This document shows, piece after piece, positions 1 through 6,584 of a stretch of DNA of 7,601 nucleotides. The stretch lies in NCBI GenBank assembly GCA_016284115.1, contig JAEEOD010000008.1, forward strand, positions 1 to 7,601, in the 5' to 3' direction. The DNA is from Bacteroidaceae bacterium. GTDB taxonomy: Bacteria > Bacteroidota > Bacteroidia > Bacteroidales > Bacteroidaceae. The first letter of the stretch is position 1; each line of letters starts with the position of its first letter. Under the pieces are notes generated by a model. The model searched no databases, was not told the DNA's origin, and saw only the letters and a list, made by a program, of their open reading frames with translations. Position numbers and translations under genes: made by a program.

Positions 1-788
1 TAAGTAACTTTTCGTATTGTATGAATTTCATCCATTATTAAATTGCCATCCTCACCTTCAATTTCAGCAGGAAGATATGAATTAGCTATCTTGGAATATA
101 AGGCAGTAGCATTCATTCCATCATATAACAAGTTAACTACACCTTGCCCATCAGTTCCAGAAGAGAGCATGACACCTTGAGCATTGATCGCTTGAGGTTT
201 GCCAAATAAAGCAATCAAAGGATAAATGGTATATACTCCTATATCCATCATAGCTCCATTAGATAATGCAGGATTAAAGGCATTGAGTACAACTCCCTCC
301 TTGAACTTATCATAGCGAGAAGAATACTGACAATAAGAGGCAAAGTATCTACGTATGACACCCAATTTCGGCAACAGTTCACGCACCTTCATAAAATTGG
401 AATTCATAGTAGCAATCATAGCTTCCATCAAAACAACTTGATTCTTTTTGGCAGCTTCTATCATTCGTTTTACCTCATGTGCATTCGATGCCATTGGCTT
501 CTCACATAACACATGTTTGCCATGATTCATACAGGTGATAGCAATATCAGCATGGGTACAGTTAGGGGTAGCTATATAAACAGCATCCACTACATCACTC
601 GATGCCATTTCTTCAATAGATGTAAAGGTATGCTCCACTCCGTATTTTGCAGCAAACTCTTCAGCTCGATCTTGTGTACGCGAACAGATTGCAGCCAATT
701 CAAACCTTTCGTCTTCTTTGGCACCAGCCAATAGCCAGTCAGTAATCTTATTGGTACCGACCACACCAAACCTTACTTTCTTACCCAT
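1..788 (-). CDS. Gfo/Idh/MocA-family oxidoreductase, dihydrodiol dehydrogenase-like (3' end cut by window edge)
   Basis: Reading from the ATG at 788, 262 codons are visible and no stop is reached before the left edge; the family is usually about 320-340 residues, so the C-terminal part is missing. An N-terminal Rossmann fold starts with RFGVVGTNKI (residues 6-15), the NAD(P)-binding segment. CEKPMA (95-100) is the family's EKP motif with catalytic Lys97. NGAMMDIGVYTIYP (177-190) supplies Asp182 and Tyr186, the D-x3-Y arrangement of dimeric dihydrodiol dehydrogenases rather than the D-x3-H of inositol dehydrogenases. It is therefore probably a soluble NAD(P)-dependent dehydrogenase of a sugar or diol; the substrate cannot be read from sequence. 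The start lies 2 bp after the stop of the LUD-domain gene, so the two are almost certainly co-transcribed and perhaps translationally coupled. No promoter of its own was seen. Confidence 0.9.
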   Translation of the reverse strand, partial: MGKKVRFGVVGTNKITDWLLAGAKEDERFELAAICSRTQDRAEEFAAKYGVEHTFTSIEEMASSDVVDAVYIATPNCTHADIAITCMNHGKHVLCEKPMASNAHEVKRMIEAAKKNQVVLMEAMIATMNSNFMKVRELLPKLGVIRRYFASYCQYSSRYDKFKEGVVLNAFNPALSNGAMMDIGVYTIYPLIALFGKPQAINAQGVMLSSGTDGQGVVNLLYDGMNATALYSKIANSYLPAEIEGEDGNLIMDEIHTIRKVT

Positions 789-790
789 AA

Positions 791-1429
791 TCAATAGCCC
801 AATTCTTCTCCTACGATTACTACGCAGAAGCGTCCATTATCATAAGAATTTCGAATGATATGTATTTGATTACAAATACTGTTAGGAGAATGGCAATCAT
901 GACATATACCATCTAAAGTGCAAGGAGTTTCTCTGCTCAAACGAACTGTATTAATAGGAGCTGCAGTACCTCTTGCTCGCTTGATGGCAGCATCCAAATC
1001 CTTAGCGATTTTGTTGATGCCCACAACGAATATTACCTTTTTGGGACCCCAAGCAATAGCAGCCACTCGATTACCATTGCCGTCAATATTGACAATGTCG
1101 CCTTGTTCACTCATCGCATTGGCACTGCTGATATAGAAATCTGCACCAAATGCCTGACGATAAACCACCCGAGCCTCTTCTGGTGATTGAGCCAAATCTC
1201 TGTCAAACAAAGTGAAAGTTCCTGCCTCGTGTAAAGCCGTTGTCAATCCCATATCTCGGATAGTCATTGAACCGCCCCATGATATGCTACTGCCTTGTGG
1301 AATTAAACTCATCACTTTTTTAATTGCATCTGCAGATGTAGCACAATAATATCCTTCAATATGGCGAATGTTCAAGCTCTTAATCACCTTGTTCGCCAGC
1401 AATTCGTTTCTTTGTTCAATAGGTGTCAT
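791..1429 (-). CDS. LUD-domain protein (LutC/YkgG-like, former DUF162)
   Basis: A 212-residue protein made of a single LUD domain. Family hallmarks are the glycine-rich SWGGSMTIRDMGL (50-62), SSANAMSEQGDIVNIDGNGN (101-120) and the hydrophobic strand KVIFVVGINKI (131-141). LUD proteins include LutC and LutB of the LutABC L-lactate oxidation complex, but no lutA or lutB neighbour is visible, so a lactate role is not supported here. The C-terminal part carries four cysteines, Cys170, 176, 179 and 186 (C-x5-C-x2-C-x6-C, around TPCTLDGICHDCHSPNSIC). They could bind metal or an iron-sulfur cluster, but that is inference. The ATG at 1429 gives the usual N-terminus and lies about 30 nt downstream of a good -7 box. 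It is first in a two-gene operon with the oxidoreductase and is divergent from the EamA permease gene. Function unknown; the family assignment is firm. Confidence 0.9.
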   Translation of the reverse strand: MTPIEQRNELLANKVIKSLNIRHIEGYYCATSADAIKKVMSLIPQGSSISWGGSMTIRDMGLTTALHEAGTFTLFDRDLAQSPEEARVVYRQAFGADFYISSANAMSEQGDIVNIDGNGNRVAAIAWGPKKVIFVVGINKIAKDLDAAIKRARGTAAPINTVRLSRETPCTLDGICHDCHSPNSICNQIHIIRNSYDNGRFCVVIVGEELGY

Positions 1430-1458
1430 AAATTCTTAGTTATTAGTGATTATTTCTC

Positions 1459-1466
1459 CAAAGATA
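1459..1466 (-). promoter_or_regulatory. -7 promoter box for the LUD-domain/oxidoreductase operon
   Basis: TATCTTTG on the minus strand matches the Bacteroides -7 consensus TAnnTTTG. It lies 29 nt before the ATG at 1429. I found no convincing TTTG -33 box at the usual spacing of about 20 bp. Confidence 0.5.
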
Positions 1467-1474
1467 GCGCATTT

Positions 1475-1487
1475 TGATGAAAAATCA
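1475..1487. promoter_or_regulatory. Candidate operator between divergent promoters
   Basis: TGAT-N5-ATCA is a short inverted repeat in the 22-bp gap between the -7 boxes of the two divergent transcripts. A dimeric regulator bound here could touch both promoters. The repeat is short and AT-rich, so chance is a real possibility. Confidence 0.25.
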
Positions 1488-1488
1488 T

Positions 1489-1496
1489 TATTTTTG
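1489..1496 (+). promoter_or_regulatory. -7 promoter box for the EamA permease gene
   Basis: TATTTTTG matches TAnnTTTG and ends 21 nt before the ATG at 1518. A TTTG lies at 1473-1476, but the 12-bp spacing is too short for a standard -33 element. The box sits downstream of the ATG at 1446, which argues against that upstream start. Confidence 0.5.
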
Positions 1497-1517
1497 CACG
1501 CATATTTGCGAAGTCGT

Positions 1518-2405
1518 ATGAAAAACAAGCTTCCATATCATCTATTAGCCATTGGCATCATCGCAATCTGGGGTGTCACTTTCATCAACACAAAGTTCTT
1601 AATATTAAATGGCTTGAACCCACAAGAGATTTTTCTTTTGCGTTTCATCATCGCTTATTTAGGGGTATGGTCTTTCTCTCCTCGCAAACTCTTTACAGAC
1701 AATTGGCACGATGAGTTGACGATGGTATTATTAGGCATCTCTGGTGGCTCTCTTTATTTCTGGGCTGAAAACACAGCTATACAATACTCGTTGGTGAATA
1801 ATGTGGCATTTATCGTATGCAATGCTCCCCTGATCACCTTGTTTTTAGGGATGGCTTTTTCAAAAGAAATCAAAGCAACCAAAACCATCATAGTTGGTTC
1901 AATCATTTCGATTATCGGTGTGGCGATGGTTATCTTTAACGGCAGTTTCATTTTAAAGCTAAACCCATTAGGCGACTTCCTAGCTTTGGTAGCAGCAGCT
2001 GCTTGGGCGGTATATAGTTTAGTGATGCGTGGCATGACGAGACGGTATAATGCCACCTTCCTGACTCGCAAAGTATTTTTCTATGGAATACTGACTATTT
2101 TACCAGTTTTTCTAATCACCCCTTGGCAATTCCCTTTAAATAAATTGGCAGAGCCTGTCGTATGGATGAATTTGGTATTTTTGGGAATGATCGCTGCATT
2201 GATATGCTTCGTATTGTGGAGCATCGTAATTCGAGAATTAGGAGCTCTTTCTTCCGCCAACTATATCTACCTGTCTCCCGTATCCACCATGATAGCATCA
2301 GCTATCTTCTTACAAGAGCCTGTTACTTGGATATCAGTTGTGGGCTCAATTTTGATACTCACTGGTCTGTTCTTAACAGGAATTCGAAAAAAAACAACCC
2401 CCTAA
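1518..2405 (+). CDS. EamA-family (DMT superfamily) permease
   Basis: An inner-membrane transporter of 295 residues when started at the ATG at 1518. The frame is open back to an ATG at 1446, but those 24 extra residues are polar, lie before the first membrane segment and include the likely promoter, so 1518 is preferred. The protein is almost wholly hydrophobic, with about ten membrane segments arranged as two EamA repeats. The first begins near LLAIGIIAIWGVTFINTKF (residues 9-27). The second begins near GDFLALVAAAAWAVYSLVM, where the AAWAVYSLVMRG stretch matches the repeat's usual start. The late segment SSANYIYLSPVSTMIASAIF with a following EP is the family's typical loop before the last helices. 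EamA members export or take up amino acids, metabolites or nucleotide-related compounds; the substrate here is unknown. The stop codon lies within a terminator hairpin, and the 8-A run just before it serves as the opposite-strand T-tract. Confidence 0.9.
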   Translation: MKNKLPYHLLAIGIIAIWGVTFINTKFLILNGLNPQEIFLLRFIIAYLGVWSFSPRKLFTDNWHDELTMVLLGISGGSLYFWAENTAIQYSLVNNVAFIVCNAPLITLFLGMAFSKEIKATKTIIVGSIISIIGVAMVIFNGSFILKLNPLGDFLALVAAAAWAVYSLVMRGMTRRYNATFLTRKVFFYGILTILPVFLITPWQFPLNKLAEPVVWMNLVFLGMIAALICFVLWSIVIRELGALSSANYIYLSPVSTMIASAIFLQEPVTWISVVGSILILTGLFLTGIRKKTTP

Positions 2406-2421
2406 ATTAAGGGGGCGGTTT
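2387..2421 (-). terminator. Intrinsic terminator of the Dcu-GNAT operon, possibly bidirectional
   Basis: CCCCCT (2398-2403) pairs with AGGGGG (2410-2415) around a 6-nt loop. The stem is extended by AAAC/GTTT (2392-2395 with 2418-2421) across a 2x2 internal loop. Read on the minus strand, the hairpin is followed closely by eight consecutive T (2394-2387), a classic rho-independent signal located 23 bp past the acetyltransferase stop. On the plus strand the sequence after the hairpin is only moderately T-rich, so termination of the EamA transcript there would be weaker. The T-tract and one stem arm lie inside the EamA coding sequence. Confidence 0.8.
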
Positions 2422-2443
2422 GAAGATCTATTTTCATTTATAA

Positions 2444-2974
2444 TTATTCTGGACGAACTTTCTGGAGCAACACCATGTCGTGATAATTGTTCCCTATCCT
2501 CCACCAATCTTTCAGTAAGCCACAATCTACAAAACCCGCATGATGTAGCAAGCGAAGACTATCAGCATTATCTGCCAGTATATGTGCATTAAGCTGTTTG
2601 AAATGAAGGAAAGTAAACACATAGTCACACAGCAGATCCAAGGCTTCAGTAGCATAACCCTTGCCACGTTCCTCTCGCAATAAAGAAATCCCGATTTCTG
2701 CCCTACCATGCATGGGTTCGAAGTCAGTAACATCAATAATACCTATCGGTCGGTTTTGAGAAAGTTCGCAGATAATCAGACGAAGCTGACGATCTGCAAA
2801 CATATCATTCATAGAGTTATCAATGTAGGACTGGAGCACAACTTTGGAATAAGGTACCGTAAAGTTGGATATAGACCAAAGCGAAGGATCATTCTCCATC
2901 TGGTACAAAAAATTCAAATCCTCTGGCTCCATCGCACGAAGCCTCACATGTTTGCCTACAAAAAACTCACTCAT
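2444..2974 (-). CDS. GNAT-family N-acetyltransferase (RimJ/RimL/SpeG-like)
   Basis: A 176-residue single-domain acetyl-CoA-dependent acetyltransferase. The N-terminal VRLRAMEPEDLNFLYQMEND (10-29) is the common opening of RimJ/RimL- and SpeG-type members. Motif A is at 93-115 with the acetyl-CoA pyrophosphate loop ERGKGYATEAL (102-112). A following segment with HILADNADSLRLLHHAGF (131-148) matches motif B, where an Asn and the GF turn are typical. Possible acceptors are protein N-termini, polyamines or small amines; the sequence does not decide. The start is only 3 bp after the stop of the Dcu exchanger, so it is the second gene of that operon. A strong terminator follows it. Length is normal for the family and nothing appears broken. 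Confidence 0.9.
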   Translation of the reverse strand: MSEFFVGKHVRLRAMEPEDLNFLYQMENDPSLWSISNFTVPYSKVVLQSYIDNSMNDMFADRQLRLIICELSQNRPIGIIDVTDFEPMHGRAEIGISLLREERGKGYATEALDLLCDYVFTFLHFKQLNAHILADNADSLRLLHHAGFVDCGLLKDWWRIGNNYHDMVLLQKVRPE

Positions 2975-2977
2975 ATA

Positions 2978-4321
2978 CTAAAAAGCAATAGTAGCAATAA
3001 GATATGCTACAATGGTAGAGGTTATCACACATACCAAACCTGGCATCATGAAACTGTGATTCAACAGGTACTTACCAATTACTGTCGTTCCACTTCGATC
3101 GAAGTTCACAGTTGCGATATCAGATGGATAGTTTGGAATAAAGAAATAACCATATACACTTGGCAATACACCCAGCAGTACTACACCAGGAATACCCAAA
3201 GAATATGCCAATGGCAACATGGCTACCACTACAGCGCCTTGAGAATTAATCAGCACTGACACCAAGAAGAACACAATAGCAATAGACCAGTTGTACTGAG
3301 CTACGATATCACCCAATGCTGCTTGCATCTCAGCCATGTAATTACCGAAATATGTATCTGCCAACCAAGCAATACCGTAGATAGCCACTACAGCCACCAT
3401 ACCACTCTGCCATACTGCGCCGCTTACAGCAGTTTTAGGTTTTGCCTTGCAGAAGATAATCATCAAAGCAGCAGCAGATATCATCACGATTTGAATGACA
3501 ATGTTCATCTTCAGCGTTTCAGTCGTACCATCAGCTTTCGGGAAATGAGGTAAGAGGCTCTGGAAAGCAGCGAAGAAAACTATCACACAAAGGGCAGCCA
3601 AGAAAATATACACGGCACGCTTAGCTTCCTTGGAAATTACCTTATCAAGTGTTGTAGCTGAGTTTCCATACATATATTGATATAATTCAGGATCCTGGCA
3701 TCTCTTTTGGAACTCAGGATCTTTATCAAGGTCCTTGCCACGTTTGTAAGAGAATACGGAGGCCATAATCAAACCACACAGACAAGCAGGAATAGTAACC
3801 ATTAGCACTTGAGGAATGGTTACATTAAAACCATTAGCAGCAGAAATGGTAGTGAAAGCTACCACAGCAGCAGCAATAGGCGAACAAGTGATACCTACCT
3901 GAGAGGCGATGGATGCCACACCACAAGGACGTTCTGGACGGATACCTTTCTTAAGGGCGATATCACAAATAATAGGCATTAGTGTATAAACCACATGTCC
4001 TGTTCCTACCAACACTGTCAAAAAGAAGGTCGTTAGTGGCGCATAGAATGTAATGCGGTCGGGATGCTTGCGAAGCATACGTTCTGCAATTTGAATGAGC
4101 CAGTCCATACCTCCAGAAGCATGCATCATACCAGCGCAGGTCACAGCTGCAATGATGATATATATTACATCGGTTGGTGGGGAACCAGGCTTCATGCTAA
4201 AGCCAAACACCAAAATAGCCAAGCCAATTCCAGAAATGGCACCCAGTGCCAAACTACCGTAGCGAGAACCCACATAGAGAGCTCCAAGCACCACCAGCAA
4301 TTGAATAATCATTAATGCCAT
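2978..4321 (-). CDS. dcuB: Anaerobic C4-dicarboxylate transporter, DcuA/DcuB family
   Basis: A 447-residue inner-membrane exchanger, close to the length of E. coli DcuB (446) and DcuA (433). The family exchanges fumarate, malate or aspartate for succinate during anaerobic fumarate respiration. Characteristic stretches are the conserved VGTGHVVYTLMPIICDIA (105-122) and RPCGVASIASQVGITCSPIA (131-150). There are about ten or more hydrophobic segments, a long polar cytoplasmic-type loop (about 192-236, from KRGKDLDKDPEF to KEAKRA) and a C-terminal half rich in glycine and proline (SVYGYFFIPNYPSDIATVNF). Choosing dcuB over dcuA is by length and common annotation in this order, so the symbol is tentative. 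The ATG at 4321 gives a typical short N-terminus; a second ATG at 4312 is possible. It leads an operon with the acetyltransferase and is divergent from aspS, sharing a 137-bp gap. A CRP/FNR-spaced palindrome overlaps its promoter. Confidence 0.95.
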   Translation of the reverse strand: MALMIIQLLVVLGALYVGSRYGSLALGAISGIGLAILVFGFSMKPGSPPTDVIYIIIAAVTCAGMMHASGGMDWLIQIAERMLRKHPDRITFYAPLTTFFLTVLVGTGHVVYTLMPIICDIALKKGIRPERPCGVASIASQVGITCSPIAAAVVAFTTISAANGFNVTIPQVLMVTIPACLCGLIMASVFSYKRGKDLDKDPEFQKRCQDPELYQYMYGNSATTLDKVISKEAKRAVYIFLAALCVIVFFAAFQSLLPHFPKADGTTETLKMNIVIQIVMISAAALMIIFCKAKPKTAVSGAVWQSGMVAVVAIYGIAWLADTYFGNYMAEMQAALGDIVAQYNWSIAIVFFLVSVLINSQGAVVVAMLPLAYSLGIPGVVLLGVLPSVYGYFFIPNYPSDIATVNFDRSGTTVIGKYLLNHSFMMPGLVCVITSTIVAYLIATIAF

Positions 4322-4356
4322 AAATTACAAGTATTAGATTAAGTAAATAATTTACG

Positions 4357-4364
4357 CAAATGTA
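4357..4364 (-). promoter_or_regulatory. -7 promoter box for the Dcu-GNAT operon
   Basis: TACATTTG on the minus strand fits TAnnTTTG and ends 35 nt before the ATG at 4321. Minus-strand TTTG candidates for the -33 element lie 14 bp (4379-4382) or 23 bp (4388-4391) upstream, neither at the ideal spacing, which suggests activator dependence (inference). Confidence 0.5.
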
Positions 4365-4376
4365 ATAATTATTTCA
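4361..4376. promoter_or_regulatory. Candidate CRP/FNR-type operator at the Dcu promoter
   Basis: TGTAA-N6-TTTCA is a 16-bp palindrome in which 7 of 8 base pairs match, with the 5-6-5 spacing of CRP-family sites. It overlaps the upstream edge of the Dcu -7 box. The AT-rich composition makes chance palindromes fairly common, so this is only a candidate. Confidence 0.3.
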
Positions 4377-4402
4377 GACAAACTCAGCAAAAGCCCGAAA
4401 AA

Positions 4403-4434
4403 TTTGCTTATTTGACACACATAATGTAATTTTG
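4403..4434 (+). promoter_or_regulatory. aspS promoter (-33 TTTG, -7 TAATTTTG)
   Basis: TTTG at 4403-4406 and TAATTTTG at 4427-4434 are separated by 20 bp, a full match to the Bacteroides-type promoter (TTTG, about 20 bp, TAnnTTTG). The box ends 24 nt before the aspS ATG, so the leader is short. That leader is AT-rich with no Shine-Dalgarno, normal for this phylum. Confidence 0.75.
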
Positions 4435-4458
4435 CACAAATTTTAAACTGTTATTTTT

Positions 4459-6219
4459 ATGTATAGAACACATAACTGCGGAGAACTCCGCATTGCTGAT
4501 GTTAATAAGCAGGTAACGCTGGCTGGATGGGTTCAGCGCTCACGTAAGATGGGTGGCATGACCTTCATCGACCTGCGTGATCGTTATGGCATCACACAGT
4601 TGGTTTTCAATGAAGAGGTGGATGCTGCCTTATGTGAGGAAGCCAACAAACTGGGACGCGAATACGTTATCCAGATAACAGGTATCGCCAACGAGCGTTT
4701 CAACAAAAACAAGAACTTGCCAACCGGTGATATAGAAATCATTGTGAACAAGCTGAATGTGCTGAATGCAGCCATGACGCCTCCATTTACCATTGAGGAC
4801 AATACAGATGGCGGCGATGACCTGCGCATGAAATACCGTTACCTTGACTTGAGAAGAGCTGCTGTTCGCAAAAACCTTGAACTTCGACATAAGATGACCA
4901 TTGAGGTGCGCAACTACCTCGACAATCATGGTTTCATTGAGGTGGAAACACCTGTACTGATTGGTTCTACCCCAGAGGGTGCACGCGATTTCGTGGTGCC
5001 TTCTCGTATGAATCCTGGTCAGTTCTATGCTCTGCCACAGAGCCCTCAAACCTTGAAGCAGTTGCTGATGGTTGCTGGTTTTGACAGATATTTCCAAATT
5101 GCCAAGTGCTTCCGAGATGAAGACCTTCGTGCAGACCGTCAGCCTGAATTTACGCAAATCGACTGCGAGATGTCATTTGTTACCCAAGATGATGTGATCG
5201 AGCTATTTGAAGGTATGGCAAAGCACCTGTTCAAAGCTCTGCGTGGCGTTGATTTAGGCGAGGCTCCTTTCCTGCGTATGCCTTGGTCAGATGCTATGAA
5301 ATATTATGGTAGTGATAAGCCTGATTTGCGTTTCGGCATGAAGTTTGTAGAACTGATGGACATCATGAAAGGGTACGGATTCAGTGTTTTTGACAATGCA
5401 GCTTACATTGGTGGTATTTGCGCAGAGAGTGCAGCTTCATTCACCCGCAAGCAGCTCGATGCTCTGACTGAATATGTAAAACGTCCGCAGATTGGTGCCA
5501 AGGGTATGGTATATGCTCGTGTGGAAGCTGATGGCAATGTCAAATCAAGTGTAGATAAGTTCTATACACAAGAGGTATTGCAGCAGATGAAAGAAGCCTT
5601 TGGAGCTAAGCCAGGCGACTTGATCCTGATACTGAGCGGTGAAGATGTGATGAAAACTCGCAAGCAGTTGTGCGAACTGCGTTTGAAGGTAGCTGATGAT
5701 CTTGGTCTGCGTGACAAGAACAAGTTCGCTTTGTTATGGGTGGTTGACTTCCCCATGTTTGAGTGGAGCGACGAGGAAAATCGTCTGATGGCGATGCACC
5801 ATCCATTTACCCATCCAAAAGACGAGGATATCCCATTGCTCGACACAAAGCCCGAAGAAGTGCGTGCAGATGCTTACGATATGGTATGCAACGGCATAGA
5901 AGTAGGTGGCGGTTCCATCCGTATCCACGATCCTAAGCTGCAAGCCAAGATGTTTGAGATTCTGGGTTTCACTCCCGAGAAAGCTCAAGAGCAGTTTGGT
6001 TTCTTGATGAATGCCTTTAAGTATGGTGCCCCACCTCACGGTGGTTTGGCATACGGTTTGGACCGTTGGGTAAGTATCTTTGCTGGACTGGATAGCATTC
6101 GCGACTGCATCGCCTTCCCAAAGAACAACAACGGACGTGATGTGATGTTAGAGGCTCCTTCTGCCATCGAGCAGAAACAGCTCGACGAACTGTCACTGAA
6201 AATCGATTTGAAAGAATAA
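4459..6219 (+). CDS. aspS: Aspartyl-tRNA synthetase
   Basis: A cytoplasmic class II aminoacyl-tRNA synthetase that charges tRNA-Asp with aspartate using ATP. At 586 residues it is full length for the bacterial type (E. coli 590). The N-terminal OB-fold anticodon-binding domain includes [20 protein letters not shown] (23-42). The catalytic core shows [27 protein letters not shown] (194-197) and motif 2, [19 protein letters not shown] (217-235), with the ATP-binding arginine. Motif 3 is [16 protein letters not shown] (528-543) with Arg536. The bacterial-type GAD insertion domain lies between motifs 2 and 3. Residue 31 is Met, whereas non-discriminating AspRS enzymes are reported with His near this point, so a discriminating enzyme is likely (inference). 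It is monocistronic as far as visible, with its own promoter and a hairpin-rich region downstream. The ATG at 4459 gives the conserved short N-terminus ([11 protein letters not shown]). Confidence 0.98.
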   Translation: MYRTHNCGELRIADVNKQVTLAGWVQRSRKMGGMTFIDLRDRYGITQLVFNEEVDAALCEEANKLGREYVIQITGIANERFNKNKNLPTGDIEIIVNKLNVLNAAMTPPFTIEDNTDGGDDLRMKYRYLDLRRAAVRKNLELRHKMTIEVRNYLDNHGFIEVETPVLIGSTPEGARDFVVPSRMNPGQFYALPQSPQTLKQLLMVAGFDRYFQIAKCFRDEDLRADRQPEFTQIDCEMSFVTQDDVIELFEGMAKHLFKALRGVDLGEAPFLRMPWSDAMKYYGSDKPDLRFGMKFVELMDIMKGYGFSVFDNAAYIGGICAESAASFTRKQLDALTEYVKRPQIGAKGMVYARVEADGNVKSSVDKFYTQEVLQQMKEAFGAKPGDLILILSGEDVMKTRKQLCELRLKVADDLGLRDKNKFALLWVVDFPMFEWSDEENRLMAMHHPFTHPKDEDIPLLDTKPEEVRADAYDMVCNGIEVGGGSIRIHDPKLQAKMFEILGFTPEKAQEQFGFLMNAFKYGAPPHGGLAYGLDRWVSIFAGLDSIRDCIAFPKNNNGRDVMLEAPSAIEQKQLDELSLKIDLKE

Positions 6220-6242
6220 CCAATCAATATCCGTTTTCGAGG

Positions 6243-6253
6243 CCGATAATCGG
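6243..6253. repeat. 11-bp palindrome after aspS
   Basis: CCGATAATCGG is a perfect inverted repeat of 5-bp arms around a single A, 23 bp past the aspS stop. With a 1-nt centre it would not form a simple RNA hairpin, so a protein site or chance is more likely. Confidence 0.4.
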
Positions 6254-6260
6254 TTCTCAT

Positions 6261-6317
6261 CTACTACGGGAGGACGGGCGCTCTACTACGGGAGGACAGC
6301 CCGTCCTCCCGTAGTAG
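6261..6317. repeat. Three-copy hairpin repeat (two direct, one inverted)
   Basis: The 15-mer ctactacgggaggac occurs at 6261-6275 and 6283-6297, and its exact reverse complement at 6303-6317. Copy 1 extended to 19 nt (6261-6279) pairs perfectly with 6299-6317 around a 19-nt loop that contains copy 2. Alternatively, copy 2 pairs with copy 3 as a 15-bp stem with a 5-nt loop (AGCCC). The two folds exclude each other. The inverted arm ends in GTAGTAG, reminiscent of the GTAG tetranucleotide of REP elements; that likeness is inference. No T-tract follows on either strand, so a simple intrinsic terminator is not supported, though a strong hairpin could still mark the aspS mRNA 3' end. Confidence 0.85.
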
Positions 6318-6361
6318 GCTAAAAGTGTTCCTTGATGAGACATAATTGCTTCAATAAATGA

Positions 6362-6488
6362 ACACAGTATTTGCTATGAGGTCACTAAAATGCCTCCTAT
6401 GGGTCGTCGCAATATCTCCCATAGGTTATCGGAAAGCTTCCTATCACTCATCGCAGTATCTCCTATACCCCCATAACAGATACTGTGT
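6362..6488. repeat. Long-range inverted arms enclosing the tandem repeat
   Basis: ACACAGTAT (6362-6370) and its exact complement ATACTGTGT (6480-6488) are 109 bp apart and flank the degenerate tandem repeat. Nine bases is short for this distance, so the pairing could be chance. If real, it would close a multi-hairpin structure. Confidence 0.3.
6392..6469. repeat. Degenerate 44-bp-period tandem repeat with internal hairpin
   Basis: Unit A (6392-6425) and unit B (6436-6469) share GC-y-TCCTAT, then six divergent bases, then TCGCA-r-TATCTCC-y-ATA, at a constant 44-bp offset. Unit A also contains CCTATGGG (6396-6403) paired perfectly with CCCATAGG (6418-6425) around a 14-nt loop. Unit B has lost this pairing. 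A further CCCATAGG lies at 6536-6543. No coding role is visible. Confidence 0.6.
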
Positions 6489-6584
6489 CAGGTGAAAGAA
6501 GATACTACAACCATTAATGCCAAGCATCGTGTCACCCCATAGGAATGCTCACATCCACCTAAATCAAGCTCTGGAACATTTTTT

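Noticed and set aside
1446..1517. Upstream ATG extending the EamA permease by 24 residues
   Set aside because: The extension is polar, lies before the natural membrane start and contains the probable promoter at 1489-1496.
2708..3259. 183-codon open frame on the plus strand
   Set aside because: It runs antisense to the well-supported acetyltransferase and Dcu genes. Its product is rich in His, Tyr, Gln and Trp with no domain character.
4630..5157. 175-codon open frame on the minus strand inside aspS
   Set aside because: It is antisense to strongly conserved AspRS catalytic sequence and has no recognisable domain.
6261..6317. CRISPR-like repeats
   Set aside because: There are only three copies, one is inverted, and the gaps are 7 and 5 nt, so there are no spacers. 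No cas gene is in the window.
6261..6330. Simple rho-independent terminator for aspS
   Set aside because: The stem is strong but is followed by GCTAAAAGTG rather than a T-tract, so the classic signal is incomplete.
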